From contig NC_135222.1 of NCBI RefSeq assembly GCF_052324685.1, positions 2,805,173 to 2,869,172 on the forward strand: a DNA stretch of 64,000 nt. The letters run 5' to 3'. Both the position numbers and the translations under genes were made by a program. Of this stretch, positions 35,580-46,905 are shown one piece after another (position 1 is the first letter of the stretch; the number at the start of each line of letters is the position of its first letter). Source of the DNA: Brachyhypopomus gauderio (Eukaryota; Chordata; Actinopteri; Gymnotiformes; Hypopomidae). The notes under the pieces were generated by a model that saw only the letters and a program-made list of their open reading frames with translations, did not search any database and was not told the DNA's origin.

Positions 35580-36365
35580 TATACAGTATACATTGAGTGC
35601 AATATGCAGTTTAAATATGTAGTGAACAAACATGTCAATGGCTGATTAGATTTTTTCCTTAATAAGCAGTGGAACAGATGTCTTTTTTCCTTCAAGCTTT
35701 GGTCCTCTACCAGAGGCCTGGGAGCTTGAGGGTGCTGTGCAGTATTTGAGCTGCTACCAGGACTGCACTCTCCTGGACGGAGATCTATGATGTTGTTCTC
35801 AGAGTATGAATGAGCCATTCAGGGCCACAGCCCTTAGTGCACTGATTACTATGGGAACCACTGTTGGCTTCACCTGCCAAATCTTTTCTAGCTCTTCTCT
35901 TAACTTTTGTTATTTCTTGTTCATGTTCTTTGTTTCTTGTGTTGCTATCAATTCAGATCTATCTATCACTGCCCTCTTCTGCCATTTGTCTGCTACAACT
36001 ACGTGTGGTTGGTTAACTATTACCATTTTGTCAATATGTATCTGGAAGTCCTAAGGACCTTAGCTCAGCCATCCTCCACTACCTTTGGAGGTGTGTCTCA
36101 CTTTGTCATCAGCATTTCCAGCTCATACTTGGCACAGATGTTTCTGTATTCTACGCCAGCCACTCTGACATCACACTCTGCCTGCTGGCATCTCGCGCCC
36201 GCTGTGCTGGATTGTCTCAGTGGCATCTTTGCACTGCCTGCATTCGCATCCATGGTAACCTCTATTGATCTTGTGTTCAGACCTCAGATGCTTCTGTGCT
36301 GCAATGATTGGTCAATCCAGCCTTTTCCAGCCATTGGTAGGGTTTCTCTATTTTAGCCACTTCTA
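35580..36365 (-). pseudogene. LINE relic with restriction-like endonuclease domain (R4/Dong/Rex6-like)
   Basis: Minus-strand frames read DFQIHIDKMVIVNQPHVVVA (the DxxxQ/T...RPDLVVV core of restriction-like endonucleases), ADKWQKRAVIDRS, KLREELEKIWQVKPTVVPIV and ISALRAVA (relatives: GALGAV). Earlier sequence (36060-36350) resembles the degenerate C-terminal RT region. Many stops and shifts show an old copy. Confidence 0.65.
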
Positions 36366-36508
36366 CTATTTACTGATGGGGTTTATCCTCCCATGATGGT
36401 TCCTGTTTCTCCATCTCAGGTTTGATGTACTGTCTGATGTTCTCATGAAACACGTCATGTTCTTCATTGATGGATAGTGGCTCTGATGCTCATTAGTCCT
36501 CACTAGTG

Positions 36509-36520
36509 CCCCCCCCCCCC
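36509..36520. repeat. C homopolymer
   Basis: A run of about 12 C, followed by CTTCTCC repeats. Prone to length error. Confidence 0.9.
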
Positions 36521-36875
36521 CTTCTCCCTTCTCCCCATATATATAACGCAACAGATGCAGTAGAAAATTGCAGTAGAAATTTCAGAAACTCTTATAGAAG
36601 TCATAGATAGGATATGGATTAAAATAAATCTGAAAATGTAGCTAGTGCATTTACTGGTGGCAGGTTCTCATGGCTGTCTTTTAACACATTATTAGTTACA
36701 TTAGTCATGAATCAGGTCAGAGACAAGTCTGTAGGTGTCATTTGGCACATAGCACTTGGGATGTGTTTTGCTGTTATCTTAAAACTGAAACCGTTATCTG
36801 CATGTCAGTTATAAAACCTTGTTGGCCAACTCTCAAAATTACACATTTCACACAGAAAAAACATCTTTCATGATT

Positions 36876-36930
36876 TACATTTACATTTATGGCATTTAGC
36901 AGACGCTCTTATCCAGAGCGACTTACAAAG
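36876..36930 (+). repeat. Common teleost interspersed repeat fragment
   Basis: Contains TTTACATTTATGGCATTTAG and CAGACGCTCTTATCCAGAGC followed by GACTTACA, a motif found very widely in fish genomes. I do not assign it to a family. Confidence 0.6.
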
Positions 36931-38426
36931 TGCTTTGCACTTTGATTGTGTTAATTGTTTAAATTACGTGTTCTAGGAACACGTAATTGGAATCACTGTG
37001 ACAGCATCTTATTTTACACACTTAAAAAAGCACAAATTGCTGCTATTCAATGCTGTGGCTTATCAGTCACTGTCTAGGGAACTCATAATAACTCATAATA
37101 ACTCATAATAATCACACTAACCCTCAATGGTCTAGAAATATAAAATGAAATTCAACATCAATTTCTAAGTTAGTGATCATTTGAAGGCTGTATGCACCTT
37201 AAATAAAACTTGGTCATTTGGTAATAGATGTGGACTTTGGGAATTTGAAAGTCAAATAAAAAACACAAGTCTGACAGTAAGCCAATTCCTTCAAGCAAAC
37301 TCCATCTTCTGCATGTCATTTCTGAGCATGAACTAACATGTATAATGGCTTGAAAGCAGTATGGCTATCATAAGTCTTTATCGCTTTGACTCTGATGTGT
37401 CTGCGGGCGATAAGATGGTGAAGAGTGAAGTTTACACGGTGGCATGTTATAGTCCTGACCTTTTCAAAGCAGTTGTTTGTTCAGTAGCAAGAAACTTGGC
37501 AATGATACTTAAATACGCACATTTTAAAGAAGCTTGTATTTGGACCAGACAATCCTTTGGATGATTTATTACTTCCTGTGATAAAGGTCAGCCTTCAGAT
37601 AGCGAAGTGCATGAGCAGCCGTGCTCTTATTGTGCAACGTTTCCTGTAATCGTGTTTCATTTAGTGACATCTGAAAGTTATCCATAAATTTTAGGTCCAT
37701 TGTACAGCTGCAAAATTGCATTCTCCGAAAGGATCCAACACATTGTTCATGTTTCAAATTATGTGGGCGGTCTTTACTCTGGCCCAGGGGTTTTGAGGAT
37801 GGTGGGTGGTGCACGTTCAACAGACCATTCACATTTAATGTTCTGTTTAAAGACACTTTAGGTGATATGTTTTTGCATTCATAAGGTAAAACGCAAGACC
37901 TTTTGTTAAAAAAGGAAATAATGGGATGCTTTATTAATAACAGCAAATATTTACAGATTCCTCTATCTCTCTCTCTCTCTGTCAGACACACACAATTGCA
38001 CAACACGGTGTACTGTAACAAAATTTGGTAATATAAAAAAATGTCTTAAAATGCACTGATATGCAAAATATAATAACAGGCCTTAGAGAGTCAAATGGGA
38101 CTGAACTCACTTTAGTGAGGGCAGCACAAGTAACATAATAGCATATGAATTTCCATTGCATTGCTTTGTGAACATAACCACAATGCATACATTCAAATGT
38201 GGTGTATTATATATGAGCATCATTGTGAAAGAAAATTCTTTATGCACTTACAACCATAACAACGATTTATCCATGTATCTACAAACTTCTGCTCTGAGTA
38301 ATAGATTAATACTGGAAGCTACAAGCGCTCAGTCATACACATTAGGTTCCTCTCTGCTTCACTAATAGTGACCAATCCTATCACATGAAGACCAGAATCT
38401 TCCTTTATAGATCCTAGGTCATCTCT
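36931..38426. other. No gene recognised
   Basis: Downstream (minus strand) of the second chemokine gene. A 150-codon minus-strand frame at 37569-38021 shows no family signature and is not called. Small direct repeats (AACTCATAAT, three times) lie at 37080-37110. Confidence 0.45.
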
Positions 38427-39400
38427 TCAGTATGAAGTGTTTTCCTGGATAGTGATTTTCATCAGATCTTGCACCCACTGATGTTTGGGATTGCCACAGT
38501 ATGTTTTTGACTTCTTCGTTCTGAATCTTTGTTGAAAGAAATAGAAGAAAAATATTGTAAACATAAGTTCTACTGAGGTTTTATTCAGCCAAACCATGTA
38601 GCTGAAATAACATCAAGGTTATTGACATGAATACTAACTTCATTATTGCTGTAGTCACATAGTGACTGAATAGTGTGCTTACAGTGTTTACAGAAAGAAA
38701 AAGTACAGATACCCTTTGGGATTCTAGTCTGTATTTTGAGAACCTGTTTATTTTGTCAGAACAGCATGGGAGAACAGCCAGAACTTACACAATAGCAGGG
38801 ATGTTGCACCCCCCATCCATCACCTGAATCCTGAAGCTCACGGTTCTGCGTTTGATTTGTTTTTTCACTTCCTTATCATAACGCAGGCAGCAATTTTCAT
38901 AAGTCCCTGTTGGAAAAATAGTAATATAATATTTACAGATGACAATGAGACTAAAGCTCTTTACAGTTTCTATTTATAGTCTTGACTTTAGACCAGAATT
39001 AAAGTTATTATGTTGTTTAACTGACATAAGGCATCTCACTCATTAAATTAAAATTGTCTATTGAACATTTTAACAAAAACAAGAAAATGCATACATTTTT
39101 GTTTAAAATTACATTTTATATTCCCAAATATGGAATGGAGTTTCAATTGGAATATATATGAAACAATCCAATTTTATTCTGAAAGGCACATCTTTCTATA
39201 TACAGAATAGCCATAAAGAATCTGCATTTGCAAACAGCAGAATCTGGAACACTATTCCATCAACAAAAAGCAGCAATCAAGAATGATTAGGTTGGTTCTC
39301 AATTACAGCATTGCATACACCGTAACAAATACCTACCTTGTGCCAAACTTGGATACATGCAAGCCAGAAGCAGAATAAGAAAGAGGACATGGACCTTCAT
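38427..39400 (-). CDS. CC chemokine (CCL25-like), three exons
   Basis: Secreted chemokine. Exons in transcript order: 39337-39400 (signal peptide MKVHVLFLILLLACMYPSLA, cleavage likely before Q), 38789-38906 (TYENCCLRYDKEVKKQIKR, TVSFRIQVMDGGCNIPAIV) and 38427-38526 (FRTKKSKTYCGNPKHQWVQD, then LMKITIQENTSY and TGA). Joined length 282 bp, 93 residues. The four cysteines, the adjacent CC pair, GCNIPA and YCGNPK...WVQ match CCL25 (TECK) best: mammalian CCL25 has RIQ, CNLPA and VCGNPK at the same places. All introns are GT-AG in phases 1 and 2, as in the gene at 19.6-20.9 kb. In mammals CCL25 guides T cells to gut and thymus via CCR9; carrying that role over to this gene is inference. A TTAAAAAA sequence (minus strand, about 39467) could be the TATA element. 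Confidence 0.88.
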
Positions 39401-39884
39401 GGCTTTGGTTGATGTTCTGTTGTCAGCTGAGGTGGCAGATGAAGTGAATTTTAACCACACTACCTCTTTTTTAACCATACTACCATACTACTTATCTGAT
39501 GCAAACATGCTTCTTGTTGAGATAAAATATGTCTGCTGTGAATCAAGTCCTCTAAACATACATACCGTGATGATCTCCGTAGTGCAGAGTACTGTTGCTC
39601 AGAATACAGTTGCTCAATGTTCAAGATTTAGGCACTTGTGGGGGAGCTTCAGACCCTTTATGGTTTTCAGCAAAAATACTTGAGCCTCAACCACACCTCC
39701 CTCTCATACAGGCCAATCAGACAAGATTCAACAATTCTATAAATGATTAAGTCCCTAATCTGGGGCAGCTTTGATTTTACACAAGCTGCAGGCAAAGTGA
39801 AAAACTATAAGAAAGTATAATAAGCAAAAAATATATATAATAGAATCAAGTGGCAATTAAGGGGTCCATGCACTTTTAACATTC

Positions 39885-40200
39885 ATCCATCCATTATCTT
39901 TACCACTTAATCCCACTAGTCAGGGTCATGGGGGGTGGAGCTGGAGCCAATCCCAGCATCATCAGGCAAAGGCAGGTACACCATGGGCAGGTCGCCAGTC
40001 CACCACATGGCCAACACACACGCACACACTCACACCTACGGGCAATTTAGAGTGATCAATCAACCTAACACACATGTATTTGGACTGTGGGAGGAAACTG
40101 GAGTACCTGGAGAAAACCCACGCAAGCACAAGGAGAACATGCAAAGTCCACACTGAGCAGCCCAGACCGAGAATCGAATCCAGACCGCCTTGCTGTAAGG
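39885..40200 (+). repeat. Common teleost dispersed repeat (CCATCCATTATC type)
   Basis: Contains CATCCATCCATTATCTTTAC, AGGTCGCCAGTCCACCAC, GCAATTTAGAGTGATCAATC and GGAGAAAACCCACGCAAGCA, the order seen in an abundant fish LINE-derived repeat. Family is not certain to me. Confidence 0.6.
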
Positions 40201-41297
40201 CACATATGTCAAAGTCAAGCCTAAAGTGCTGGAATTTAGGCTAAAGTATTTGAAAATGCTTGAAATTGTAACTACTTTGTTTCACAACAAATAGCTATCT
40301 GACTGAACAGTTCTCCTGTATTACGTTAACAAATACAAGCCTCTTGGAATTTCCAGGACGAAACATGAGAGAACGTGAAGACGTTAAGATTGGGTGTTTT
40401 GAAAATAAACAACCAATAAATAATGTGATGAAAAAGCAAATTATTTCGAATCATTACGAGTATATGTATAAATATTTAACTTAATTAGGTTTAACATGCT
40501 GGGAATTATTGAAATGGACCTTGAAAGTGACGTACAAGTGCTTTAATTCCACCTTGCAAAGGTGTATGAGCCCAGCAAACATGACTTTGTTCATTGAAGC
40601 TAAAGCGCAGCACGTGCAAAGTACTTTGCGTAGTGTGGGTGCTTGCGTAGCTTAGGGGGAGGGATCGTCGATCCTCTTTTTGACTTCGAGGTTTGAGATT
40701 GTGTCATAATTTCGATCGATTTATATTAAATATCGAAATCGTGACACCTCTAAATAGCACTAAACACCACACCACCATGCCACCTACTTTTAACATGTCC
40801 ATTCTAAAGCAGATTGTTCAGACTGGTAAGCATAATGCAAGTATTTATTATTTCACTAGTGCGGACATCCACTTAGGTACTTTATTGATACTTGACACTT
40901 TATTGATACTTAGAACGTGCTGTAGCTGGAATTCAAACCGCAGGCACTTGGATTGGCAGGCATAAGATTTTGAGTCACAGTAGATACTGAAAGGCTGTCA
41001 TTTTCACAAAGCTGCGTATATTCCGTTTTTTTTTATATCAATATGAATATATGGTGTTTACAGTAGTGGAGTTAATTAGATGTGTGCATACTAAGACACT
41101 TTGTGTCAATCACTTCTTTGTTTTGATTTTAATTCTATATCGCTTTAAAGTTTTTAAATTCAGTACAGATATGTATGCTCTATATGTGTTTGCCGGTTGT
41201 TGCTATTACTCATGTCAGTTCTACGTCTCCCTGCGCTCCCACCTTCTTCTTCTTAGACCCACACACCCCCTCTCTGAGTTCTGGTTTGAGTGCTTTG
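40201..41297. other. No gene recognised
   Basis: AT-rich sequence. A small repeat (TACTTTATTGATACTTGA, then a variant) lies near 40880-40910. Confidence 0.5.
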
Positions 41298-42258
41298 CAG
41301 GGGTGGACTGGGGAGAAAAAGTGGCCCGGGAGTTCCTGCCAGACTGGCCCACTATATCCCAACAGACGAATCAAGCGCTAGGACCACGCAGAAAATGACT
41401 GCTCCGAGTTCTCCCCCCATATATATATATGACTTTATACATGGCACGTAGTGTTTTTGACAGCTTTTATTGTCATATGGGCAATATTACTATATTACTT
41501 CCAGCAATAATATGATTACAAAACCACATAGTGGCATAACAAAATAACTAAAAACCTAACCACTTGACCCTGACAAAATACATTGTTCACTCAGTGAGTA
41601 ACCTCTGCAGCTTTTTTTTTCTCTCTCAGCTTTTCAGCGACACCTTTACGTTTCGTAGTTTGTTTAGACCCTGGCTTAGACTGCTCCATCTTTACGGCAA
41701 TGCGAACTTATCACGTTTCAGTAGTGTCAACCGTGTCACGGAGGGATCACATGATGAGTTAGACCCTCAGCAGTGTCAGTGTGCAACTGGCGTTTCTCTC
41801 TTGACTTGTCACTCGTGGGATACAAACAGGGAGATATAATGAATGTGGCATTAGTATGGACAAGGCTTTTCCAGTTTGTGACTACTTGTATTAATAAGTG
41901 ACACAGCTGCTGTATGTTTTCGTAGTCCGGCCTGGATTTTCTGGGACAAGTTGGTTTTTTTTTTACTGATCTCCACTGCATACCGTCAGCCCGCATCAGC
42001 TGGCCCAGTCCGCGGCCCGGTCCAACTCGTTCATGTGTTTACAGGCTCAGTCTGCGGCCGTGCGCTGAGCAGGTTAGTCTGACTGGAGCAGGGGAGGTAA
42101 TAACACCGTTAAACAGCAGCGTGACTACGAACCAGGGCCGCAGTGCGCGGCAGTGGCTCCTCCACGGGCCGAGTTAAACCACCGGCGGCCCACCGGCCCA
42201 CTAACCCATCGGCACACCAGGGAAATCCCCGGTATTAATGTATGCCAGTCTGCCCCTG
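41298..42258. mobile_element. Non-autonomous hAT element with perfect 8-bp target duplication
   Basis: Ends CAGGGGTGGACTGG and CCAGTCTGCCCCTG are inverted repeats with one or two mismatches. The flanks are both GTGCTTTG (41290-41297 and 42259-42266). No transposase motif seen inside its 961 bp. Confidence 0.88.
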
Positions 42259-42639
42259 GTGCTTTGTCAGAAATCTGGTTTGCTCTTTGTACCCAGTGTC
42301 TTCACCTAGTTGTGTCTGTCTGCTTTACAGTTTCTTGTTTTAGTTTGTTAGTATTTTTATTTACTCATTTGATTTACTTGACCCTCTTGTTACATCTAGT
42401 TTCTTTCTGTGTTAGTATTATGTTTAGCTGCTATGCTGCTTTATTTTTCTTTGCTCCTTTATTATTTTCCATCATTTTCTTTCTGTGCTTATTGTTCGCA
42501 TTCCCAGGTTCATTGCTACTTTCTCTTTGCTCTCTCCCTGTGGAAGGTCCCACTTCTGTATCACTTTATTGCCTTGTTCATTGTCTTATTCTAGTTTTGT
42601 TTTGACCTAGTGTTGTCTGTGTTTACCATCCCCTGTCAT

Positions 42640-43100
42640 TTCCACTGACCCCTTGGGTATAAACGCTGTATTAGTGTTGGTCAGTTGTCCTCTTCGGTAT
42701 AAACCCTGTATTAGTGTTGGTCGGTTGTCCTCTTGGGTATAAACCCTGTATTAGTGTTGGTCGGTTGTCCTCTTGGGTATAAACCCTGTATTAGTGTTGG
42801 TCGGTTGTCCTCTTGGGTATAAACCCTGTATTAGTGTTGGTCGGTTGTCCTCTTGGGTATAAACCCTGTATTAGTGTTGGTCGGTTGTCCTCTTGGGTAT
42901 AAACCCTGTATTAGTGTTGGTCGGTTGTCCTCTTGGGTATAAACCCTGTATTAGTGTTGGTCGGTTGTCCTCTTGGGTATAAACCCTGTATTAGTGTTGG
43001 TCGGTTGTCCTCTTGGGTATAAACCCTGTATTAGTGTTGGTCGGTTGTCCTCTTGGGTATAAACCCTGTATTAGTGTTGGTCGGTTGTCCTCTTGGGTAT
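42640..43100. repeat. 40-bp minisatellite, about 11 copies
   Basis: Unit TCGGTTGTCCTCTTGGGTAT plus AAACCCTGTATTAGTGTTGG. The first two copies vary (AAACGCTG, TCAGTTG, TCTTCGG); the central ones are identical. Confidence 0.97.
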
Positions 43101-43389
43101 TGTGCTGCCACTGCTGGAGTGCAGTAGCACCACCAGCCCACTAGGGGAGTTTCTGCAATTGAATAAGAAAACAAAAAAAGTTGAGAGAGTCTGAACTGGT
43201 AGCATCCCGCAGGTTGTTGTTCTCAAAGTTATTTTTTACACAGAGCATGGGAAATATATGCCTTTTTACAGTGCCTTCATTAGAGGGTCAAATAAACCCT
43301 ACTACGATTGTGGAAAACCTTTGCCTCATATTTTGAAGAACTGTTATCTATCTGCATAACTGGACATCCAAGTACAGCAAGGGCAGAAT

Positions 43390-43470
43390 AGGTATAAACC
43401 CTGTATAAGTGTTGGTCAGTTGTCCTCTTGGGTATAAACCTTGTATAAGTGTTGGTCAGTTGTCCCTTGC
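43390..43470. repeat. Two detached copies of the 40-bp minisatellite
   Basis: Copies with TATAAGTG and TCAGTTG, the diverged type, separated from the main array by about 290 bp of unrelated sequence (43101-43389). Confidence 0.95.
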
Positions 43471-43755
43471 ACTTGTGTCCACCCCTTTGGTCCATGAGCC
43501 AATGGTGTTACAGTGTGACCCCTCCCTGATCTCTCCCTCACTTCCCCATTAGTCAGTGTTTTTAAACCCTGTATCTTTCCTTTGTCTTTTTATTGTCATT
43601 GCACATACATTTACTTTATTTTTTCATTGAGCTCAGCAATAGAACCCACTTTGGCAAAATGTTACAGTATTTGGTAAACGTACAGAAAAGCCTCTCAATA
43701 TGCAAGCCTGTGAAATGCCTGATGGCAATAAAATTGGCTACAATGTTCATGGTCA

Positions 43756-43930
43756 GGGCTCTCAAGTTTTGGATTCATGTCAGAGTGTGAGAGTTGTTGA
43801 CAGGGGGTGGCGAACGTTAATTGTTGAGCGGGGGGGGGGGGTGGCGAACGTGAGTTGTTGAGCGGGGGGGGGTGGCGAACGTGAGTTGTTGAGCGGGGGG
43901 GGGTGGCGAACGTGATAGAAGTTTTCCAAA
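43756..43930. mobile_element. MITE related to the one at 9539-9870, with G-run repeats
   Basis: Starts CAGGGCTCTCAAGTTTTGG and contains three copies of GGGTGGCGAACGTGAGTTGT, each with a run of 8-13 G. This is the inverse of the CAACTTACGTTCGCCACCC block at 9765-9790. The right end is unclear. Confidence 0.6.
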
Positions 43931-45230
43931 TAATAGAAGTTTTCATGTCTTAGCACCGATGCTGCCCAGTACTGACATGTGACTTAAAAATTGTCTGCCC
44001 TCTCTTCCCCTGTCAAGTTTTATGACAACTGATGCCAACATTGTTGAGATTTAGGTGTTTAAGTAGATGAAACTTCCACTTTGAACTGATTAACACATTA
44101 TAGTGTTTGGGCCTTGTGTTTACTCATTGATGTATATTGAATTGTGTGGTGATTAGCATGTTTTAGTATTAAAGTCTTAGTATTAAAATTCTACTTCACA
44201 TCCCTATCTGGGTAGAATTTTCATGTTCTGTCTGTGTGGGTTTCTTCCCTATACTTTAAACTATATTCTAATAACTATTGCTTTTAAAATCTGACAATTT
44301 TCACATAGAAATGCCTTTTTCAGTCCATACAAAAATCCTCCTTCGGGCCCTTGTAAAAAAAATGCTTGATCTTCATCTGTACAAGTTTATGCATGTGAAA
44401 GGAAGCTCAAAAATTGTAGCTACGCTGTATGATTTTCACTGTTTCGCAATAATCACTTGCTTAAAACTCAAATCTGTTGTATTATATCCAATGTTTTAAC
44501 AAACTGGATATGGGCATGTTCATAGGTGTATATGACCTTAATTCAGTTCATCCACATTATTGCACAACATGACTTCTCAGATTTGTGTTGTTATTGGCAT
44601 GCCATTCAGAAGAAAAACACAGGTGCCAAGTGTTGTATTGTACAGCGCTTCCAGCTAGTTTACTGGAAGTGGGAGAGTAAAAAACAACGTCCTTTCTGTC
44701 ATTGTTACCCATGTGACCCATAAACCCCTATTGAGTAATTTCACCAAAATAATATAATGACACTTCAGTAACCTAACCTTTTTTAAGGAGACAGCAGATA
44801 AACTAGATATATGTTGGCTGTTGGTCTATTGTAATTGCTCTGATTTTGATTCCTTGATTCTATGATATAGCAGTTTATTATATTTACTGTTACACGTTAT
44901 TACATTTATATAGTATAAGACCCTTTACAGACAAAACTCAATGAAGTCACTCACACCAATGAGAAGCAACAGCTAATTTGCCCACAGTGTCCCCTGAGGA
45001 ACTGCACCAAATGCAGGAAATGGGGGGAAGTTAAGACCAGACAGAGCATCAATCACTGTGTACATACATTTACTGAGTTTAGAAACTAGCTGCCATGCGT
45101 TTAGATTGTGAGAGGAAACACACAGAGGAAATGGAAACTCCACCCAGATAGGGATTCAAACCGGAGTCCTTAGTGCTGAGAGACAAACATACTAACCCCC
45201 AAGTCACCAAATGTTTAACATTAAAAAGGT
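43931..45230. other. No gene recognised
   Basis: AT-rich sequence without convincing exons or transposon ends. Confidence 0.5.
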
Positions 45231-45234
45231 AGAA

Positions 45235-46135
45235 AGGTACAACCACCCAATGGAGGATGGGTTTCCTTCTGAGTCTAGATCCTCTCTAGGTTTCTTTCTA
45301 ATTCCCACAATCATAGGGAGTTTTTCCTTTCCACTGTCGCCTTTAGCCAGTGACGGTATATATAATGAACGGTACTTCACCGTTGACTCCCATTGTGAAC
45401 TTTTGAAGCCACCAAGATGGCCGCATGGACACAACCATCTTGAATGCACTTGCGCAGTAGATGAAAATTGGAGCCAGAGCATGCCCATTAGAACCAGTAG
45501 GCAGGACAGTATCTCCGCCAGAGACCGTATCTCCGTCCCGACATTCGTTAGGATACGCCCACCAGTATAGACACTTTTGACATTTTACAAAATAAAAAAA
45601 GGTAAAAGGTTTTAATACTGCTGTCGAGAGTTTTGCGGTCAAGAGTTTTGATAGAGTTTTGCTGTTGAGCGCGTTCACGTTTGAGCATCAAGTATTAGAT
45701 GTCAACCAATGCAGCTATTAACTGTCAATCACCTTATCGCCACACCCCTTTAAATAATACTTAACTTCTATAAAATCTGTTTATCATAGAGAAAAACACT
45801 GGGAGAGATACTAACGCAATGGGGTCTTATAGAATTTACAAAATAGAATTGCTCAAAAAACTTATTTTACGTGTAATAAAAATTCAAAGTTTCTTGTCCG
45901 GCCCGTTCACTTACATGGGAATGGGCGGGGTTAAAAGTTGTACTGCAGCCAGCCACTAGAGGGCAGCTGACTCACGGAGGCTTCACTTTTCACTCGTGTC
46001 GTCCAGTCCACTTATATATACACGGTCTCTGCCTTTAGCTTGCTCATTAGGGATCTGGACCCATACGATTGTAAAGCTGCTTTGTGACAATATGCGTTGT
46101 AAAAAGCGATATATAAATACATTTGACTTTGACTT
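45235..46135 (+). mobile_element. L2-type LINE 3' tail split by a hAT element
   Basis: Left part (45250-45347) has GAGGATGGGTTTCCTTC and AGGGAGTTTTTCCTTTCC; right part (46032-46135) continues with AGCTTGCTCATTAGGGATCT, AAAGCTGCTTTGTGACAA and a TTGACTTTGACTT tail. Confidence 0.8.
45348..46031. mobile_element. Non-autonomous hAT element with perfect 8-bp target duplication
   Basis: Ends CAGTGACGGTATATATAA and the inverse of CAGAGACCGTGTATATATAA (imperfect). Flanked by CCTTTAGC at 45340-45347 and 46032-46039. It interrupts an L2 tail, which rejoins perfectly across it. Confidence 0.87.
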
Positions 46136-46239
46136 TACTAACTCTGGATAATTGTACCTCAGTAAGATAAATCTTTTGCAGATTTACTTCAATTCAGTAA
46201 TTGGTCTTGTACTTTTTGTACTTGTACTTAATTTTAGGC

Positions 46240-46905
46240 CTATATTGATTTACTAATTGTAAAATATATGCAACAAGGCAGAGCCGGCCCTGACCAATTG
46301 GTTACCACCTGACATGCTTGGGGAATTGTTCTCCAGTCACAGTTGTATGTCTTAGTCCTGTCACTGACAGGCTTACAGACTGTGACTTGGGTCCATGACC
46401 ACCTGATCAGAGGAGCCAGCCTATCGAGCAGGTCTTGACCGATGAGCAGCTGTTTCGCGTCAAATTTAGAGGTGTTGACTGGGTCCACGTGCTCCATCTC
46501 TGGGAGTGTGAACTCCAACCAAGCTCTCTGGTTGGTTGGGGCATGGTTTTGCCTATAGCAGCTGATGCTAAGCTGAGAGGACTCAATGTTGAGGCATCTC
46601 CCCATGGCGAGTGAGGCCTGTCTCATGGTGGAGAATGTGTCGGTGCAGATGAGGCTGATCTCCGATCCGGTATCCAGTAGCGTGTTGACACTTGGGTGAT
46701 CTTCTCGGAGGACACTGGTATAGATGCGTTGGGCGCTGCCTTTCCAGACCAGGTCTCCCAGGAACTGCAGGAGTGGAGAGGAAGAAGTAGAAAGAATGGA
46801 TGAAGTTTGCTCTGCAGCTGGTGGCGGTGCGTTCTCACTTGATAGTTCCCTTCCCCAGCCAATGAGATCCGGGATAGCGGTGAGGAGGGTTCTTGGCCTA
46901 GTCAT
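46240..46905 (-). CDS. pro: Retrotransposon aspartic protease
   Basis: A 221-residue frame. After a leader (FLGDLVWKGSAQRIYTSVL) comes the active-site motif NTLLDTGSEISLI (D-T-G), with a later LLIGQDLLDRL as the flap/C-terminal helix region. It would process gag-pol. It opens with an ATG overlapping the upstream stop, which allows either reinitiation or a frameshift fusion. Nothing further downstream completes pol. Confidence 0.7.
   Translation of the reverse strand: MTRPRTLLTAIPDLIGWGRELSSENAPPPAAEQTSSILSTSSSPLLQFLGDLVWKGSAQRIYTSVLREDHPSVNTLLDTGSEISLICTDTFSTMRQASLAMGRCLNIESSQLSISCYRQNHAPTNQRAWLEFTLPEMEHVDPVNTSKFDAKQLLIGQDLLDRLAPLIRWSWTQVTVCKPVSDRTKTYNCDWRTIPQACQVVTNWSGPALPCCIYFTISKSI

Noticed and set aside
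37569-38021. 150-codon minus-strand frame
   Set aside because: Rich in cysteines and histidines but without a recognisable domain, exon borders or conserved motif. Such a frame can arise by chance, though an exon of an unknown gene is not excluded.
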